Assembly (NCBI RefSeq): GCF_032062135.1
Contig: NC_092861.1
Location: 115,914,462 to 115,978,461, forward strand
Length of the DNA stretch: 64,000 nt
Direction: 5' to 3'
Source: Pyxicephalus adspersus
Lineage: Eukaryota; Chordata; Amphibia; Anura; Pyxicephalidae
The position numbers and the translations under genes were made by a program. Under the pieces are notes generated by a model that saw nothing but the letters and a program-made list of their open reading frames with translations, was not told the DNA's origin and ran no database searches. Of this stretch, positions 27,252-39,102 are shown piece after piece (positions within the stretch are counted from its first letter, which is position 1; each line of letters opens with the position of its first letter).

Positions 27252-29639
27252 CATTGTAACCAAGCAAATATCATTCAAAATTTACTCACAAAAAGGTCAT
27301 AAATCAGTTCTACTACCAAACCAGCTACCTCTTTTGCTGTTTTGTTTTTTTTTTTTGTAGTGAATTTCTACTTGGCATTGGAGCAAGGAGTGAGAAGCTT
27401 AGGAGGTCTTCTTGGGTACTTTTGCCAAGACAAAAAATCTCAAGTTCATAAACTGCTTTTTAAATCCACTTGATGTCACCAACTAATACTTTCAATTCTA
27501 ATGACCTTAAAACTCTAATTCTGCTTACAGCTCTGTTTGGGAGATACAAGTCATTAAAGTATGTGTCAGAAGTCTATTCCTAACTTGGTTATTCATTGAA
27601 AAATATTTTCTCAGTGAAAATTCTTGTTACCTTTTTTTTTAGTAGCGGACTTTGACTTAAAAGCAAATACGCTTTGAATAATTTTAATAAGGTAAAAAGA
27701 CATGGCAAAGGGTTAACAGAAATTCCAAAATTTGAACTTCTCAATCTACATCTTTTTTTTAGGAGATTTAGAACAACAGGGAATCTTGTACCCTAATATT
27801 GCAGGGCAATGTGATTGTGGTGACTGAGTTTAAATCTGAGTAACCGTAGTCTCAGAAAATGCTGAAATAGCTAGCATGGGAGAGATTGATAGAAGAAAAG
27901 ACATGCTGCCTAAAAAAAGAATAGATTACACAGTTGGATATTAGTCTGTTAGTCAATCCCATAATTGGACAGGATAGGTAAACCTAAGAGCAACTACAAA
28001 GGCATAAGGAATATTCAAAGTCAAAAGAATATTCATATCTCATAAAGTGGCTAGTACCTAACAGAGCATTCAGAGTACCTAACACGGGCAAATAAAATGT
28101 TGGCAGGATTGAAAAGGTTAATGACATTTACATTACACAATATGACCCAAAACTGCTTTGAAGTAGCAATGGCTTAGTAACGCCAAGCATGCTTAAAAAT
28201 ATCCAGTGAGGTATGAGCTGGATAGAAAATGATGACGCCTTACCAAGCATGTCAGCACACACTTAGGTTACAAGTAACTTGAACTGAATTTTGGGGTGGC
28301 CTTGTGTAAAGCTCAATTAAAAGACGATATAAAAAAAATTTTTTAATCAAGTTACACATCAATGTATATTTACATACAAGTAGCGTAAGAACCTACATTT
28401 GCTTTGATATCAACAAACAGCAACACATAGACCTGGTTTGTGAGGGTGAGAATTTTTAGCCAGTCAGAATACTCCACCTTTGCACAGTGCTTTTGCTCTA
28501 CTAGCGTGAACATGTTAAATGTAGAAAGAGAGTAGAGGGATGATCTCATCAGCGATCTCTAGCTCCTTCATTGTCCAATTAGTACAATGTGCACCAGGTT
28601 CTAGTGCTTATTTGCTGTTTAAACTAGGATCTGGCATTATCTAACCATTAACATACACAAATGAAGGGGTAATATGTATTTTATCAGAGAAAACAACATT
28701 TTTTATTTGTGACTGAACTTTCTATCTAAATCTTTTTATAACTAACCTTTATGAACAGAGCAGCCAAAAAATGTGAGAGAATGTCACTGACTCACTGAAC
28801 TGTAATATTAGCTTTAGCTATTTAGCTCTGTACACAACAGGTAAAGTAAACATAACAAAAGCAATTTAGAGCTTTTTTTTATTTTATTTATTAAAAAGCT
28901 ATAAACACTATAAATTGACATTAAAAACACACATTTTTGACCAAATGTTTTATTTGAATATTTAGGCATATTACATGGGAACAGAAAAAACAACAATGTA
29001 ATAATAAAAAATGTAGGAATGTAAACAAAACAAGACAGAAAATTTACATTTAAAATTGTATCAAATATTTCACAAAATTGCTTCCGTAAAAGTTTTTTGG
29101 GGTTCGAGTTTCATAAGCCAAAGATGCTAACCAATGATCTGAAAGTCTTCCCATTGGGTAAAGGGGTCTCTAATAGGAATATGCTTTAAGGAATTTTTTT
29201 AAAGATATGTCATCCTATTCACAATTTTCAGCATATTCTATAAAATGCCTTCAAGACTAGCAATGCTTTGTGCGTAATAAATTATTCCTGTCATACTCTA
29301 AAAGCTTACCAAACTATCATAGGATCTAAGCAAGATGAAGGAGTTCTTGCCTAAGATATTCCCCAAGAGACCTATTTCAAATCAAAACAATCTTTTACTC
29401 AATACCAATATGCAACTGTAGGTCACAAAATGTGCTACTACAAACTGTACACTTTATTGCTATTTAGAGAACACAGTATTGTTCTCCCTGATGTGCTGCT
29501 TATCATGAGGTTTAACGTTCTCTATTTATATAAATATAATAATGCAGAAGTCAATATCAAATCTGTCAAACTTAAACCAAAAAGAACTCAAACCAAATAA
29601 TATAAAGGAGGAAGTTCCCACAGTAATAGAGGGAGTGAA

Positions 29640-29643
<4 letters not shown>
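27252..29643. other. Intronic sequence, nothing recognised
   Basis: AT-rich, no gene, no recognised repeat family. Homopolymer T and A runs only. Confidence 0.6.

Positions 29644-29708
<65 letters not shown>
29644..29708. repeat. (TA)n microsatellite, 65 bp
   Basis: Uninterrupted TA repeat of about 32 units. This gives rise to artefactual YIYIYI frames on both strands. Confidence 0.99.
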
Positions 29709-29710
<2 letters not shown>

Positions 29711-30413
29711 TAAGTTGTTCTTACTCCCAAATTGAACTTTGCCTACATAGACACCTATGAGATACCTACATTCTCCTAGCCTGGGAAGAGGCAACATCTG
29801 GTGGTATACCCCCTCCTTCTCTACCCCAGGACATCTTCCCCTCCTGCCCTAGCCCTCCATTTCTATTTCTTACCTTTTTCATGTACATCTTCCCCAGAGC
29901 ACATTTCTACCCTATCCAAGTCTACCTCCTTTTTCCCCCAGTTTTATGTGATATTGCATTGATGTACAATTATCTGTATTGAGTTACAAATCTTGAGTAC
30001 CGAAGCAAAGCTAAATCCTGCCACTACACTTCCCCACTTTTCCTTTTTACTCATTGATGTTGCCTAGAGCAAAATTACAGTCAGGCATAACGTACTGTAA
30101 AAATGTCTCCCCCAGATCATAATTGCCCACAGTTATTGCCCATGTCATCTATGTAAAAAATGCTATTCCATTCTATTTCACAGTACAGAAATGACTGGGG
30201 CAGCCATTTTGCATTGTTAAGTGAGATTCTACAGGGAGAGGGAGCTGTACAGGTCAGGGGAAAAAATAATTCTGTTGTCCACAGTGATTTTAGAGTTTCT
30301 GGTTTGTCGGTAGAGCAGTTAGGAGTCTTATCTTCTTCTCTTGTAAAATGCCCAGGATCTTATTGGAGGGATCGAAATGCTGCCATCTTCTGTGATGTCC
30401 AGTGTGAGGCACG
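29709..30413. other. Intronic sequence, locally GC-richer
   Basis: 29790-29940 is pyrimidine-rich (CCCCCTCCTTCTCTACCCC). A frame at 30160-30429 is open for 89 codons but shows no recognisable domain and runs into the hairpin at 30414. Confidence 0.5.
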
Positions 30414-30573
30414 CATGTTTAACTTCTAGCACTATATATTTTTTTTATTAATTATGTATTTGTATTGCATGTTTTGCAATGTGCCCCCCCCCCCCATACA
30501 CACACATTGCAAAACATGCAATACAAATACATAATTAATAAAAAAAAGTATATAGTGCTAGAAGTTAAACATG
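30414..30573. repeat. Near-perfect long inverted repeat (70/71-bp arms)
   Basis: The left arm 30414-30483 (CATGTTTAACTTCTAGCACT ... TTTTGCAATGTG) is the reverse complement of the right arm 30503-30573, except for a single-base indel beside a T8/A8 run. The 19-base loop contains a C run and ACACA. The sequence could fold into a very stable hairpin. Origin unknown: a recent fold-back duplication, a MITE, or an assembly fold-over. Confidence 0.93.
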
Positions 30574-31423
30574 TAAAGTATAATAACAGACCTTTAGGTA
30601 CAAGATCTGCTATAAGAAAGAGGGAATATTTTGTAAAAAAAGTATTATCCCATTTGTATGTTTTTCTAAATCAGGCTTTTAAAATGAAGATGGGCTAAAA
30701 TGCTGCCTAGAAAAGTTGGATTTCAAGCAGGGAAAATGAACCTATAAGCACCACTATTAAATATCTGTGTTCATTTATTGAGAGAAATTAAGCAGAAAAA
30801 CTGTGGTTTTTGTGGGTTCTGAGAGTTCACCTTAAAATAATCTATAATGAGCCTCATGCTTTGTATAAGGTCTCCTCTCTATTGGAAACACAACATGAAG
30901 GGTTTTAGAAGCTCCCCATCTCCAATTTTGAGTATATCAGAGATTCATCAGACTAAATGTATTCTGGAAGAATCATATGTGTCAATCACTGTAACAATGC
31001 ACTTAAAATTTTTTCTATAGAATTACACGTCCTACATTTCCATATTTCCTTTTCATTGACAAATGTATTATGTTAGTCTAAACATAGCTTGGCTCCAATC
31101 ACCACTGTGCTTGTGATGTGTGATGGGGACCACATTTTGTGTATCATCTGCCTAGCCTGTATGAGCAAGGACATTATAATTTAGGAAAGCGGTCATTATA
31201 ATTGTTCTCTTATGAAAAATCATAGTAAAAGTAGATCTTGCATGAAAATGCAAGGTCTGCTTATTTTGTAATCCTCCATGTAAAAAGGCTAGGCAAAAAC
31301 AATTGAAGAAAAAAAAAAACACTTATAGTCACCCTAACCTTGGCCTGCAGATGCTCCCTGTACTTGACAATGGCATCATTGAGCCTCTTCATGGAATCTT
31401 GGGAAAACCGCAGTTTTATGAGC
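30574..31423. other. Intronic sequence, nothing recognised
   Basis: AT-rich, unique-looking, with no coding content recognised. Confidence 0.6.
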
Positions 31424-31625
31424 ATGATTTATTAATGTTCTCTAAGACCTGAGAGGATGCACTTTCATCTGTGAAGCTAGGTGATCCAGCAAACCTAGAA
31501 TGGATCTGGTCCAGAACTGAAAACACTTGCTAACAAATAACAAATTACTTTTAAGAAATCCATTCCAGGTTTGCTGGATCACCCAGTGATATAGAAGGAT
31601 TGTCTACCCTTCTATGAAAAGTAGA
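31424..31625. mobile_element. Fold-back element copy (diverged)
   Basis: Same family as 18059-18283. It starts CATGATTTATTAATGTTCTC and carries GGATGCACTTTCATCTGTGA and GGTGATCCAGCAAACCTAGA. Its inverted half carries CCATTCCAGGTTTGCTGGAT, then CACCCAG. The right terminus has degenerated (CTTCTATGAAAAGTAG). Confidence 0.7.
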
Positions 31626-31651
31626 AGGTTGAGTTTAGGTATGCTTTAACA

Positions 31652-31974
31652 CAGTGGTCCCCAACATGTGGTTCGTGGCTCTGGCAAAAAATTTTGGTGG
31701 TCTGCGGCTCTGGCCGGTGCAACCCCCAGCAGAGTTAGGAGAAGGACCCCGCCAGAGCCATGGACCATGTCTCCCGTATGCATGGCAGGCTCAGGCCGGT
31801 GAGCGTGTTGTGTCTCTGAACACAACCCACCCACTCTCCCATCGCGGGCTCAGGCTTGCAATGGGAGAATTGGCGGGTGGGTTCTGGCATCATGACGTCA
31901 CTCACTGTTTGAGTGACACACGGGTCCTCGCGCATGCACGGCCAGGAGTCGGTAAATTTAGTGGTCCATCACTG
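31652..31974 (+). mobile_element. hAT-like non-autonomous element
   Basis: Begins CAGTGGTCCCCAACATGTGG, a typical hAT terminal sequence, and ends TAGTGGTCCATCACTG. It is GC-rich compared with the intron. It shares GGTGGTCTGCGG, GAGTTAGGAGAAGGACCCC and TTCTGGCATCATGACGTCAC with the reverse complement of the element at 39721-39984, so the two are inverted copies of one family. No 8-bp target duplication is evident here. Frames open across it on both strands are compositional. Confidence 0.65.
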
Positions 31975-33636
31975 TAGCATGGCAGGTGCACAACCTTGTG
32001 GGATGTGTGATCTTAAGCTTAATTAGAATTATAAGGGGAGACCCAATAATAACACATTTCTTTAAACAAGCAAGCGGTAAGAAATGGTGCACAGTATTTT
32101 TTACTTTTTTCTAATTTTCTTTATGGGGAGGGGATTTCAAAGGTCTTTTTTTTTTTCAAAAACAGTCACCCCACACCCATCACAAACATAATAAAAAAAT
32201 CCAAAACATGTTTCATTGTATTAAAATAGATAAAACCTACCAAATGAATTCCAAAATAAACTTGTATTATTTTGCATTCTACTTACGTACTACATAATGA
32301 TGTGCACCAACAATAAACCTGTAATGGATGTTTTATTGACCACTAAATAACATAACCATAATACAACCCAACTTCACCTGCTTCAAAAACAGCAATATCC
32401 CTTACTTTCAGCAAAGGCATAACTTTGCTTTTTTTGTTTCAAAACACTCCAAAACAAAATGCTAAAATAGAACATTTCAGAATTGCCTTCATGATAGTCC
32501 TAAAATTTCAGAACTCCACTGGGAATTCATAAGCACTTTTCATTTTGCCATTTCAAAAAGAATGATGAAATGTTTTACTTTTTTACTCTATTATTTCAGT
32601 AATCCCTCTTAAGTTGTCAAAGAAAAGATTTGTGTAGTGAAAAACAGAATACAAAATAAAGACAGGTTGCTGTCTTATTTGTTCTGTAAAGTGTAAGTTC
32701 TTGCACGATGCATTTTACTATGCCTTTTAGAGAATGTACCAGTATAGCAAGATAATGAAACCTTCCACGAGGTAACACTTAGGAATAATGAAAGGGAGCA
32801 GTAATAGCAACAATAATAATAAAAAACAACAACAGCAGCAATAATATATAGAATAAAATGCTCCCCATTGGGTAAAACCAGACTGTTGAGATACTGTATC
32901 AAATGGCTCTGCTGGCAAATAAACCATCAGGCTAAAGGTCGAGAGATTTACTTATAGAGTTTGTCAGAAAAACAAAACATCTTAACTATACACAAAGGGG
33001 ATCATTCTCTAGAAAAGAGTAGCTGTTATTGAGCAAAATCACACCACAGGTGACTAAATTATATACTAATTTGAGAGCATTTTATGCATTCTGGTGATTC
33101 TCCAGGAGCTTTGCATGTAATTGAAGAATATAAAGTGGAAGATAAAAAGTGAACACCACATACTGATTAATACTTTGTAATGAAATAGCTGCATATCGTA
33201 GAATACGTGATTTTTTTGTAATATCTGACAATGACTAACACAACATCAAAAATGAATCGGATGAATACAGGAACCAGTGGGTTTATTAGGTGTGATCACA
33301 TATCAAAAGCTTTCCCATAGGCAGGGGAAGTTTTAGGCAAAGTAACTACGAAAATTAAATATTCTGCATGCATATGATTTACGTAGACCCAAAAAAAGGC
33401 CAATTTTGAACACTGTTGAGAAGTAATTTTCCTCGCTGTGTTGAGTTTTTGATTAGATAGATGCATCACAAATTTTAACATAATTCTATACTGTCTTGTG
33501 AACTATGAACTAATTAGTTGGATGTCTTGCATTCACAGAAAACTGCACCATCCATTCATCCTTGTATTATAACATATAAATGTACCCATGAAAAATCTAC
33601 GCATGTGTGATGAAAAGGAGACCCAAAACATGCTCA
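31975..33636. other. Intronic sequence with CAA/TAA-rich patch
   Basis: 32800-32848 is a CAA/TAA/CAG-rich imperfect trinucleotide repeat. Otherwise AT-rich with no gene recognised. Confidence 0.6.
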
Positions 33637-33754
33637 TCCTGATTTATTAAAGTTCTCCAAGGCTGGAGAAGATACACTTTCATCAGTGAAGCTGGGTGAT
33701 CCAGCAAACCTGGAATTGATTTCTTAAAAGTCATTTGAACTAATAAATCAGGGC
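33637..33754. mobile_element. Fold-back element, internally deleted copy
   Basis: Starts CCTGATTTATTAAAGTTCTC, then AAGGCTGGAGAAGATACACT and GGGTGATCCAGCAAACCTGG. It ends abruptly with the intact right terminus TAATAAATCAGGGCC after ATTTGAAC. About half of the element seen at 18059 is missing, but both termini are kept. Confidence 0.75.
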
Positions 33755-34234
33755 CATTGAGTAGGACAACAGCATTCAATTTTTATTCAGTCAGTACCCG
33801 ACAAATTTTCATGCATTATATTCTGTGATGTTTAAGAATTTATATTATGAATGAATAAAAATGAAGACAAATTGCTCACAACTTCATAAATATCAAATAC
33901 TGCAAATCTTACAAAAGGAAACTGTAAAAGAATCTTACAAAAAAATGGATCAAATACTCTATAGTAAATGTGGACACTCCTTCAAATTGAGTTTATTTGA
34001 AAGAGTATTATTTACTTTACAACAAACAAAGACAGTTTTATGCGTCCAAGCTTGTGACAATGGTTTGGAAAGTACCTTTTCTGTTCTACCATGGCTGAAC
34101 TCTTTAGCACATTTTGCACCAGCATGCCTATTTATAAGGACTTTTTCTATATTTTCTGTGAAATGGATATTTGAGCTTAGAGAGACAGAACTAGTGGTAA
34201 ATGCAGACTGAGCTCCATTGCAGCAGCAAATTCT

Positions 34235-34556
34235 CTTTCACTCTATAATGACATGGTTCAGTGGGTTTGGTATGGAAAAACTTGGGGCCTGAAGAGACTC
34301 AACCCCAAAGTCAGGACAGTATCTGTTCCTGGATCTCATTAATGGGTTAGGCTAAATGTTCATAAATTCCTAAAGATACATTGCAAATTCCTGGTAAATA
34401 ACCCTGCCCAAAAAGTGGTTATATCCACAAAGAGAACAGACTTTATATTAATGGCATTGGTTTTAAAATGGAATGTTGACAAGCTCACATGGGTTCGATG
34501 GTCAATTGTTTACAAATTATGACCATGCAGTATATGTGATTATTATGACAACTCCT
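34235..34556 (+). mobile_element. Tc1/mariner-like transposon remnant (forward)
   Basis: Reads TGACATGGTTCAGTGGGTTT, then GGTATGGAAAAACTTGGGGCC, GACTCAACCCC, and later TATTAATGGCATTGGTTTTA and AATGGAATGTTGACAAGCTC, then ACATGGGTTCGATGGTCAA. It closes with GACCATGCAGTATA, resembling the GGCCATATAGTGTA terminus I recall for this fish/frog family. It is the inverted counterpart of 14812-15190. Both are decayed and non-coding. Confidence 0.6.
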
Positions 34557-37500
34557 AGGTTCTAATTTGTTCAGAAGCATTGCATATTTTTGGCAAGAAT
34601 ATAATTCAAGCACCAAGATGTAAGTAGCTATGTGGCCAAGTTGAATGCAACAGATATTTTAGGAGGTCAGATCTGAGTAATATGTTAATGGTAGTATAAC
34701 ATTTTCTATTGCTGCTGTAAAACAGTGAAGCAATGGAAGCATATTACCAATGTTAAATATTTATAGCATTAACTAATGGAACTAAGTTACTAACAAAATT
34801 ACAACTTTATTATGTTTAGTCTTTTTGTGTTTCAGGCATTACAGAACAGAAATGATGACATTATCAGCTATTAGAATTACTCGGTATTAAAATAAAACAA
34901 TGTTACTGTCTTTTGTTTTACAAAACAATTGCATTACACAAAAAGCAAATATTTGTGTTACTATTTATGGAAGCTATTGGTAGGCATGGTGTAAGACAAA
35001 AATAAAACCACTACTGTCTAGAATGTCATTCAATGGAAACTTATCTTGCCATCACAGTAGGAAAAATAAAGAGCAGAAATGATTAGGTTCAAAAACGTGC
35101 CCCGAGAATTAATAAGAACTTGGGAAAAATCTGAACTTCTTCTTTTAGAAGAAACTTGAGCCTGAAATTATTATACTACCTTTTTGCAAAAGTTTGTGTA
35201 CATAACCTGCCAAGCCAACAGTAAATTACTTTCTTTGGAAACAGTCCAACATCTCCAAGTTGGAAAGCTACCCACTAAGTCCAAAATATCCTCTTTCCAG
35301 AATGCAGTAACACTATGCAGGATCTGAGCCAAAAAGCTTTCCTACGGGCTGCTCGCATTTACCAAGGCTGAATTAGAAGGCAGTATTTACATAGTTGTTC
35401 CTTAAAGCAGTCCAGGGTTTATCAGAGATTATTCAATAATAGAAATGTTGGAGGACAGAAAAAGTAGGTGAAATTCCACTTTCCAAAGAGTGAAAAAACG
35501 CAGAAAGAACAACATGCTCTAGAACATAAGGATTCAAAAAATGAATAGGATAATAGGCTAATTTCACATTCTCAAGATAAAACGCAAGGATATTTCAAAA
35601 TGTGACAAGTATTTTCAGTGTAGTCCAATTAAATTTAGAAAGTTCAATCAGATGGCTAAAAATAAAATGCTGTAGGCTGATGTCACATAGGCAATCCCAT
35701 AGAAGAAATTGTACATTAGGAGACAAGATACTGGAACCTTCATGTAATGCTTCTTAAACTGAAAGGGAAAGAATTGCTTTAAATTATTCTTCCATGGCCC
35801 CTTAAAGCTTTGGAAATTAGGCTTTATATGCTTAATGTAAGTAGTTGCATGGCGAACCTATCCACCTTTACAGCACAACAACCATGCTTTTAAGCATACT
35901 ACAATTTACAAATGTGAATCACCAATTCCTATGGTGAAACTGGAGATGTAATGCTTTAATTTTCTTTAATTTGACTACTCATAGCCTAAGAACCAACTAT
36001 AATGAAGAGAAAGCTAACCAATAAAAGAGGCACAGTGGACACATCTCTATGTTAAAGGTAACCTATAATGAAGATGTATGTAGGCTGCTAATGCCGACTT
36101 CTGATTTTCAAATGTTAGTTGCCTAACATGCAGACCAGAAGTTATCTTTGACTTCCTTAGGCATTATCTAAAGGTAATCTTCAGTTAATACATATTTCAG
36201 GTTTAACCTAAAAGCACAAGTGACTTGAGGATAATTTCATTTTGGTTTTGAATATAATGTAGTGTAGTTTTAAAAAAAAAATCAAACAAATAGAAAATGT
36301 AGCTGATGGTAGCATGATACTTCTGCACGTATTTATACAAGCTGAAAAATATTCACGCATTTACATACACTATTACGAATTGCTTATACATACAACATTC
36401 TTGGATATCTAGCTACTATTTTATGATAATTATTATACAGTTATGCTCACAAGGAGAAAATTATAGACACATCAGCTTTGCGCTGAAGAAGGATCAAGGT
36501 AAATGTATGACAGAGGTTTTGTTCATTCAAAAATAATTTGGTGCCATAATTAGCCATTCACTTTTTCCCTGGTTGAATATTAGTGATCATAACTGTAGTG
36601 TGGCTCAGCCAATTGTATTAGCACTGTGAAAAGGAGGATAAGGGCCAGCAGCCAATCACTGTGCCAGGTCACTGCCTGCTTATGGATAATTTTCAATTAC
36701 ACAGCAATTAGCAAATGAACAGGAAATCTCAACACTCATCTACTTAACATGTTGTAACTCCATACTAAAAATCATCTCATATAACCAACTTGGCTTTGTA
36801 TAAACATGAAGCTAGACAGCTGACATCTGTCACAAAACTGGACCACGGAAGGGCAACTACTATGATTGTTCAGTGAAAGAAATGTTGCCATATAAATGAA
36901 AGCATAATAATTAAAATCATAATAAAAACAGTAATTTAGTTTTGTGACTGTTTTTTCCCTAACTAGTAGACATAACATTTCATCAAACCCTGCTTAGATG
37001 AATAGGTGTATAATATTTTTAAAGCTGCCAAAACATCAATATATCAGTAATGCAAGCACAAACTATAAAAGTAATGCACGTCTTGTCTGCAGAACTTCAA
37101 AATTTTCCTTTCTGAATATTTTGGCCTAGTACATATGGGTTTTGGTTTGAACAGTGTGTGCGAACCATTTTTACATTTTTTCAAACCTCAAGAAGCTTGG
37201 TTGAAAACTTTACAGCAACGTTCAGATCTAGTTTGGAAATGTTGAATGCTGATATTATTGGGAAACACAAGCCATCATTTTAAACAAGCTGCTAGATGAT
37301 AGCTTGAGTTTCTGTCTTGGGAAAAGTTTGGGTGCTGCCACTGGGGAATGTTAGTTCCCTGGCTGTCATGCAGATGTTTTACCTTCAAAGCATTTTGGGT
37401 TGAAAATATGCAAGCAATACTGGCACTTGTGTACAGAGGTCACATAATTTAGTTCAGACCTATGGTGGGGAAGCATCAGGCAGTGGTATTGCCCAATCAG

Positions 37501-37996
37501 AAAATAAAATTATTGCACTGGGTACAATGACAAACTGTGCCCACCCTTTGCATTGTCTATGCCCCAGGTGATAAGCACCATGCGCATAACAACTCTGGAA
37601 AGAGACTGAAGAGAGAGGCAATTCCAGATGGAGTAGAGTTGAATTAATTTGCTTGGCTTTTCCCGGTTTGTTTCTTCCATCACTCACCTGAAAAATCTTT
37701 AGTGCCAGTTCACACTAGTGAGGTGAGTGTGCATTATCACTTGTAGCTTGAAGAGGCCTATTTCGTGTTATAATATACATTCAATGCAGTTCATTGTGAT
37801 GATAGTAATTTATTGGCTGTCATGTTCTCATTGTTTCTTGGTCATTGACAAATATTGAAGCCAGGGACAGACCGGCAACTAATATTTTTAAAAGCAGAAC
37901 ATTTACACATTACTACACAATTTATTGTAAATCTAACATGTTTTGTATACTGCAATGCTCACCATAAGGCCAATATATGCAACTAAAATCACAAAC
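34557..37996. other. Intron 2 sequence next to exon 2
   Basis: Mostly unique. 36535-36745 looks like conserved non-coding sequence. 37100-37700 contains TTTTGGTTTGAACAGTGTGT and GCATTTTGGGTT, which may be repeat fragments. A 75-codon minus-strand frame at 37460-37687 has no recognised similarity. Confidence 0.5.
36535..36745. other. Candidate conserved non-coding element
   Basis: The composition is balanced and rich in homeodomain-like sites (GCCATAATTAGCCATTCAC, TTCAATTACACAGCAATTAG) plus CAGCCAATCACTGTGCCAGG. It has no repeat signature and no open frame of interest. The call rests on appearance alone; an alignment to other vertebrates would decide it. Confidence 0.3.
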
Positions 37997-38191
37997 CTGC
38001 TGCTGTGGAAACTGCATTCCTGTCATGCCACTATGGGTCCTTCCCTGTATTCCCATTGGATATCTTTGAGGTCCTGGAGGTCCATATGATTGGCCAGGAT
38101 AAGGACTGCTTTGTTGTGTCTGGGAGTAGGGACTATTGCCCATTCCATAAAGTGGAGGCCTTTTCATTACCACTGGATCCATTGGACTTCC
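37997..38191 (-). CDS. ARID1B: ARID1B exon 2
   Basis: A 195-bp internal exon (65 codons, phase 0 at both ends). It begins [18 protein letters not shown] and ends [11 protein letters not shown], continuing exon 1 exactly: ...SRSQ joined to GSPMDP is the ARID1B order I recall from mammals (GRSQGSPMDPMVMKRP). The middle contains [20 protein letters not shown], a Pro/Gln/Gly/Tyr-rich stretch typical of the disordered region before the ARID domain. Read on the minus strand, the acceptor is a T-rich tract ending ttttccagcag just before GGAAGT. The donor is CAG followed by gtttgtg. The 65 codons hold no stop, and the exon aligns with the human exon from memory with no indel that I can see. The next exon lies left of the window. 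Confidence 0.96.
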
Positions 38192-38215
38192 CTGCTGGAA
38201 AACAAAATAAAAATC
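38192..38215 (-). promoter_or_regulatory. ARID1B: 3' splice acceptor of ARID1B exon 2 (NAGNAG)
   Basis: The minus-strand intron end is a T-rich tract followed by ccagcag and then GGAAGT. The two AGs three bases apart form a tandem NAGNAG acceptor. Using the distal AG gives SRSQ-GSPM; using the proximal AG would insert one extra Gln. Confidence 0.85.
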
Positions 38216-39102
38216 TATTTAAAAGTGAAATCTGTTTTTCTAAGATTTCTGTGTTTACTTTACTTATTTCATATTGTCATCAGTGATGAGGGGTCAAGTT
38301 TGATACCAATACTGATGGGGAGGTTTTGCAGGCCTTGTGTGTCAATATTTTTTTTCAAATGTCCTGTCAAATGCTGCAATTTCTATTTCACGCTCCATAA
38401 GGAAAGATTACATTTTATTCATAAAATGAAGACTGGGAGTTTGAACATCCTAATTATGAAGAACAACATCCTAAACATGAAAGCATAATGCATATTCAAA
38501 GATCCAAAACCAAGTCATAGTTTTTACTTAAAGGTGCACAACAATGCACTTTTTTCAGCACTTCTTTTGAGGAACACAGTTTATTGCAAAGCACTAAACA
38601 TTTACAATTGTGAACTGTGGTGTACTAAAGGGGGACATTTACTTTTTATAATGTACATGGAATGGTACATTGAAACGGAATGACATTGCACCACAATGTA
38701 TGGGTTATGCATGGTGGTATGCAACACAACATTGCATAAAAGTTATTTTTTTATGACTTTCACCTTTTTACAAGTTTGCTCTTCCATCTAGGCAATAGAA
38801 GGGGTAATTGTAACGACTCTCCTAAAACATTGGTCACATAGGCACTTTGAAGTGAGTTACTGACGTATCACCAGAACCAGAAAAGCACAACCCCACCCCC
38901 CGTACATATAAAAGTACAAACTGTACATAGAAACAACATTTATAAAATATCAGCACATATTTATAGGATTATTCACATAAAGTAGACATAAAGTATACAG
39001 TACATCTAACAAATACACAAAAAGAGACTGCAATACCACCACAAAACATGTTTACCTTCAGGATCATACAGCATTGTCAATATTAATAATCAATAATATA
39101 CA
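38192..39102. other. Intron 1 sequence next to exon 2, nothing recognised
   Basis: Polypyrimidine tract and acceptor at the left edge, then AT-rich unique sequence. Confidence 0.6.

Larger units (their letters stand above)
1..37996 (-). other. ARID1B: ARID1B intron 2 (partial, continues left)
   Basis: Follows the exon 2 donor gtttgtg and runs off the left edge without another recognisable ARID1B exon. I looked for the small alternative mammalian exon (DSGDATWKETFWL) and for the following MPPQYGQQ exon and found neither, so intron 2 is at least 38 kb. It contains scattered repeats and three N gaps, any of which could hide a short exon. Confidence 0.85.

Noticed and set aside
31646..31977. GC-rich open frames on both strands
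   Set aside because: They lie wholly inside a hAT-like non-autonomous element and have no transposase similarity.
33861..34211. 116-codon plus-strand frame
   Set aside because: No recognisable domain, AT-driven composition, and its end lies against a Tc1/mariner-like remnant. Length alone is weak evidence in AT-rich intron.
37460..37695. Possible alternative exon with AG and GTGAGT-like signals near 37688
   Set aside because: On the minus strand TTTTCAG/GTGAGTGATG could be an acceptor or donor, but the encoded peptide matches no ARID1B isoform I know and no partner site is evident.
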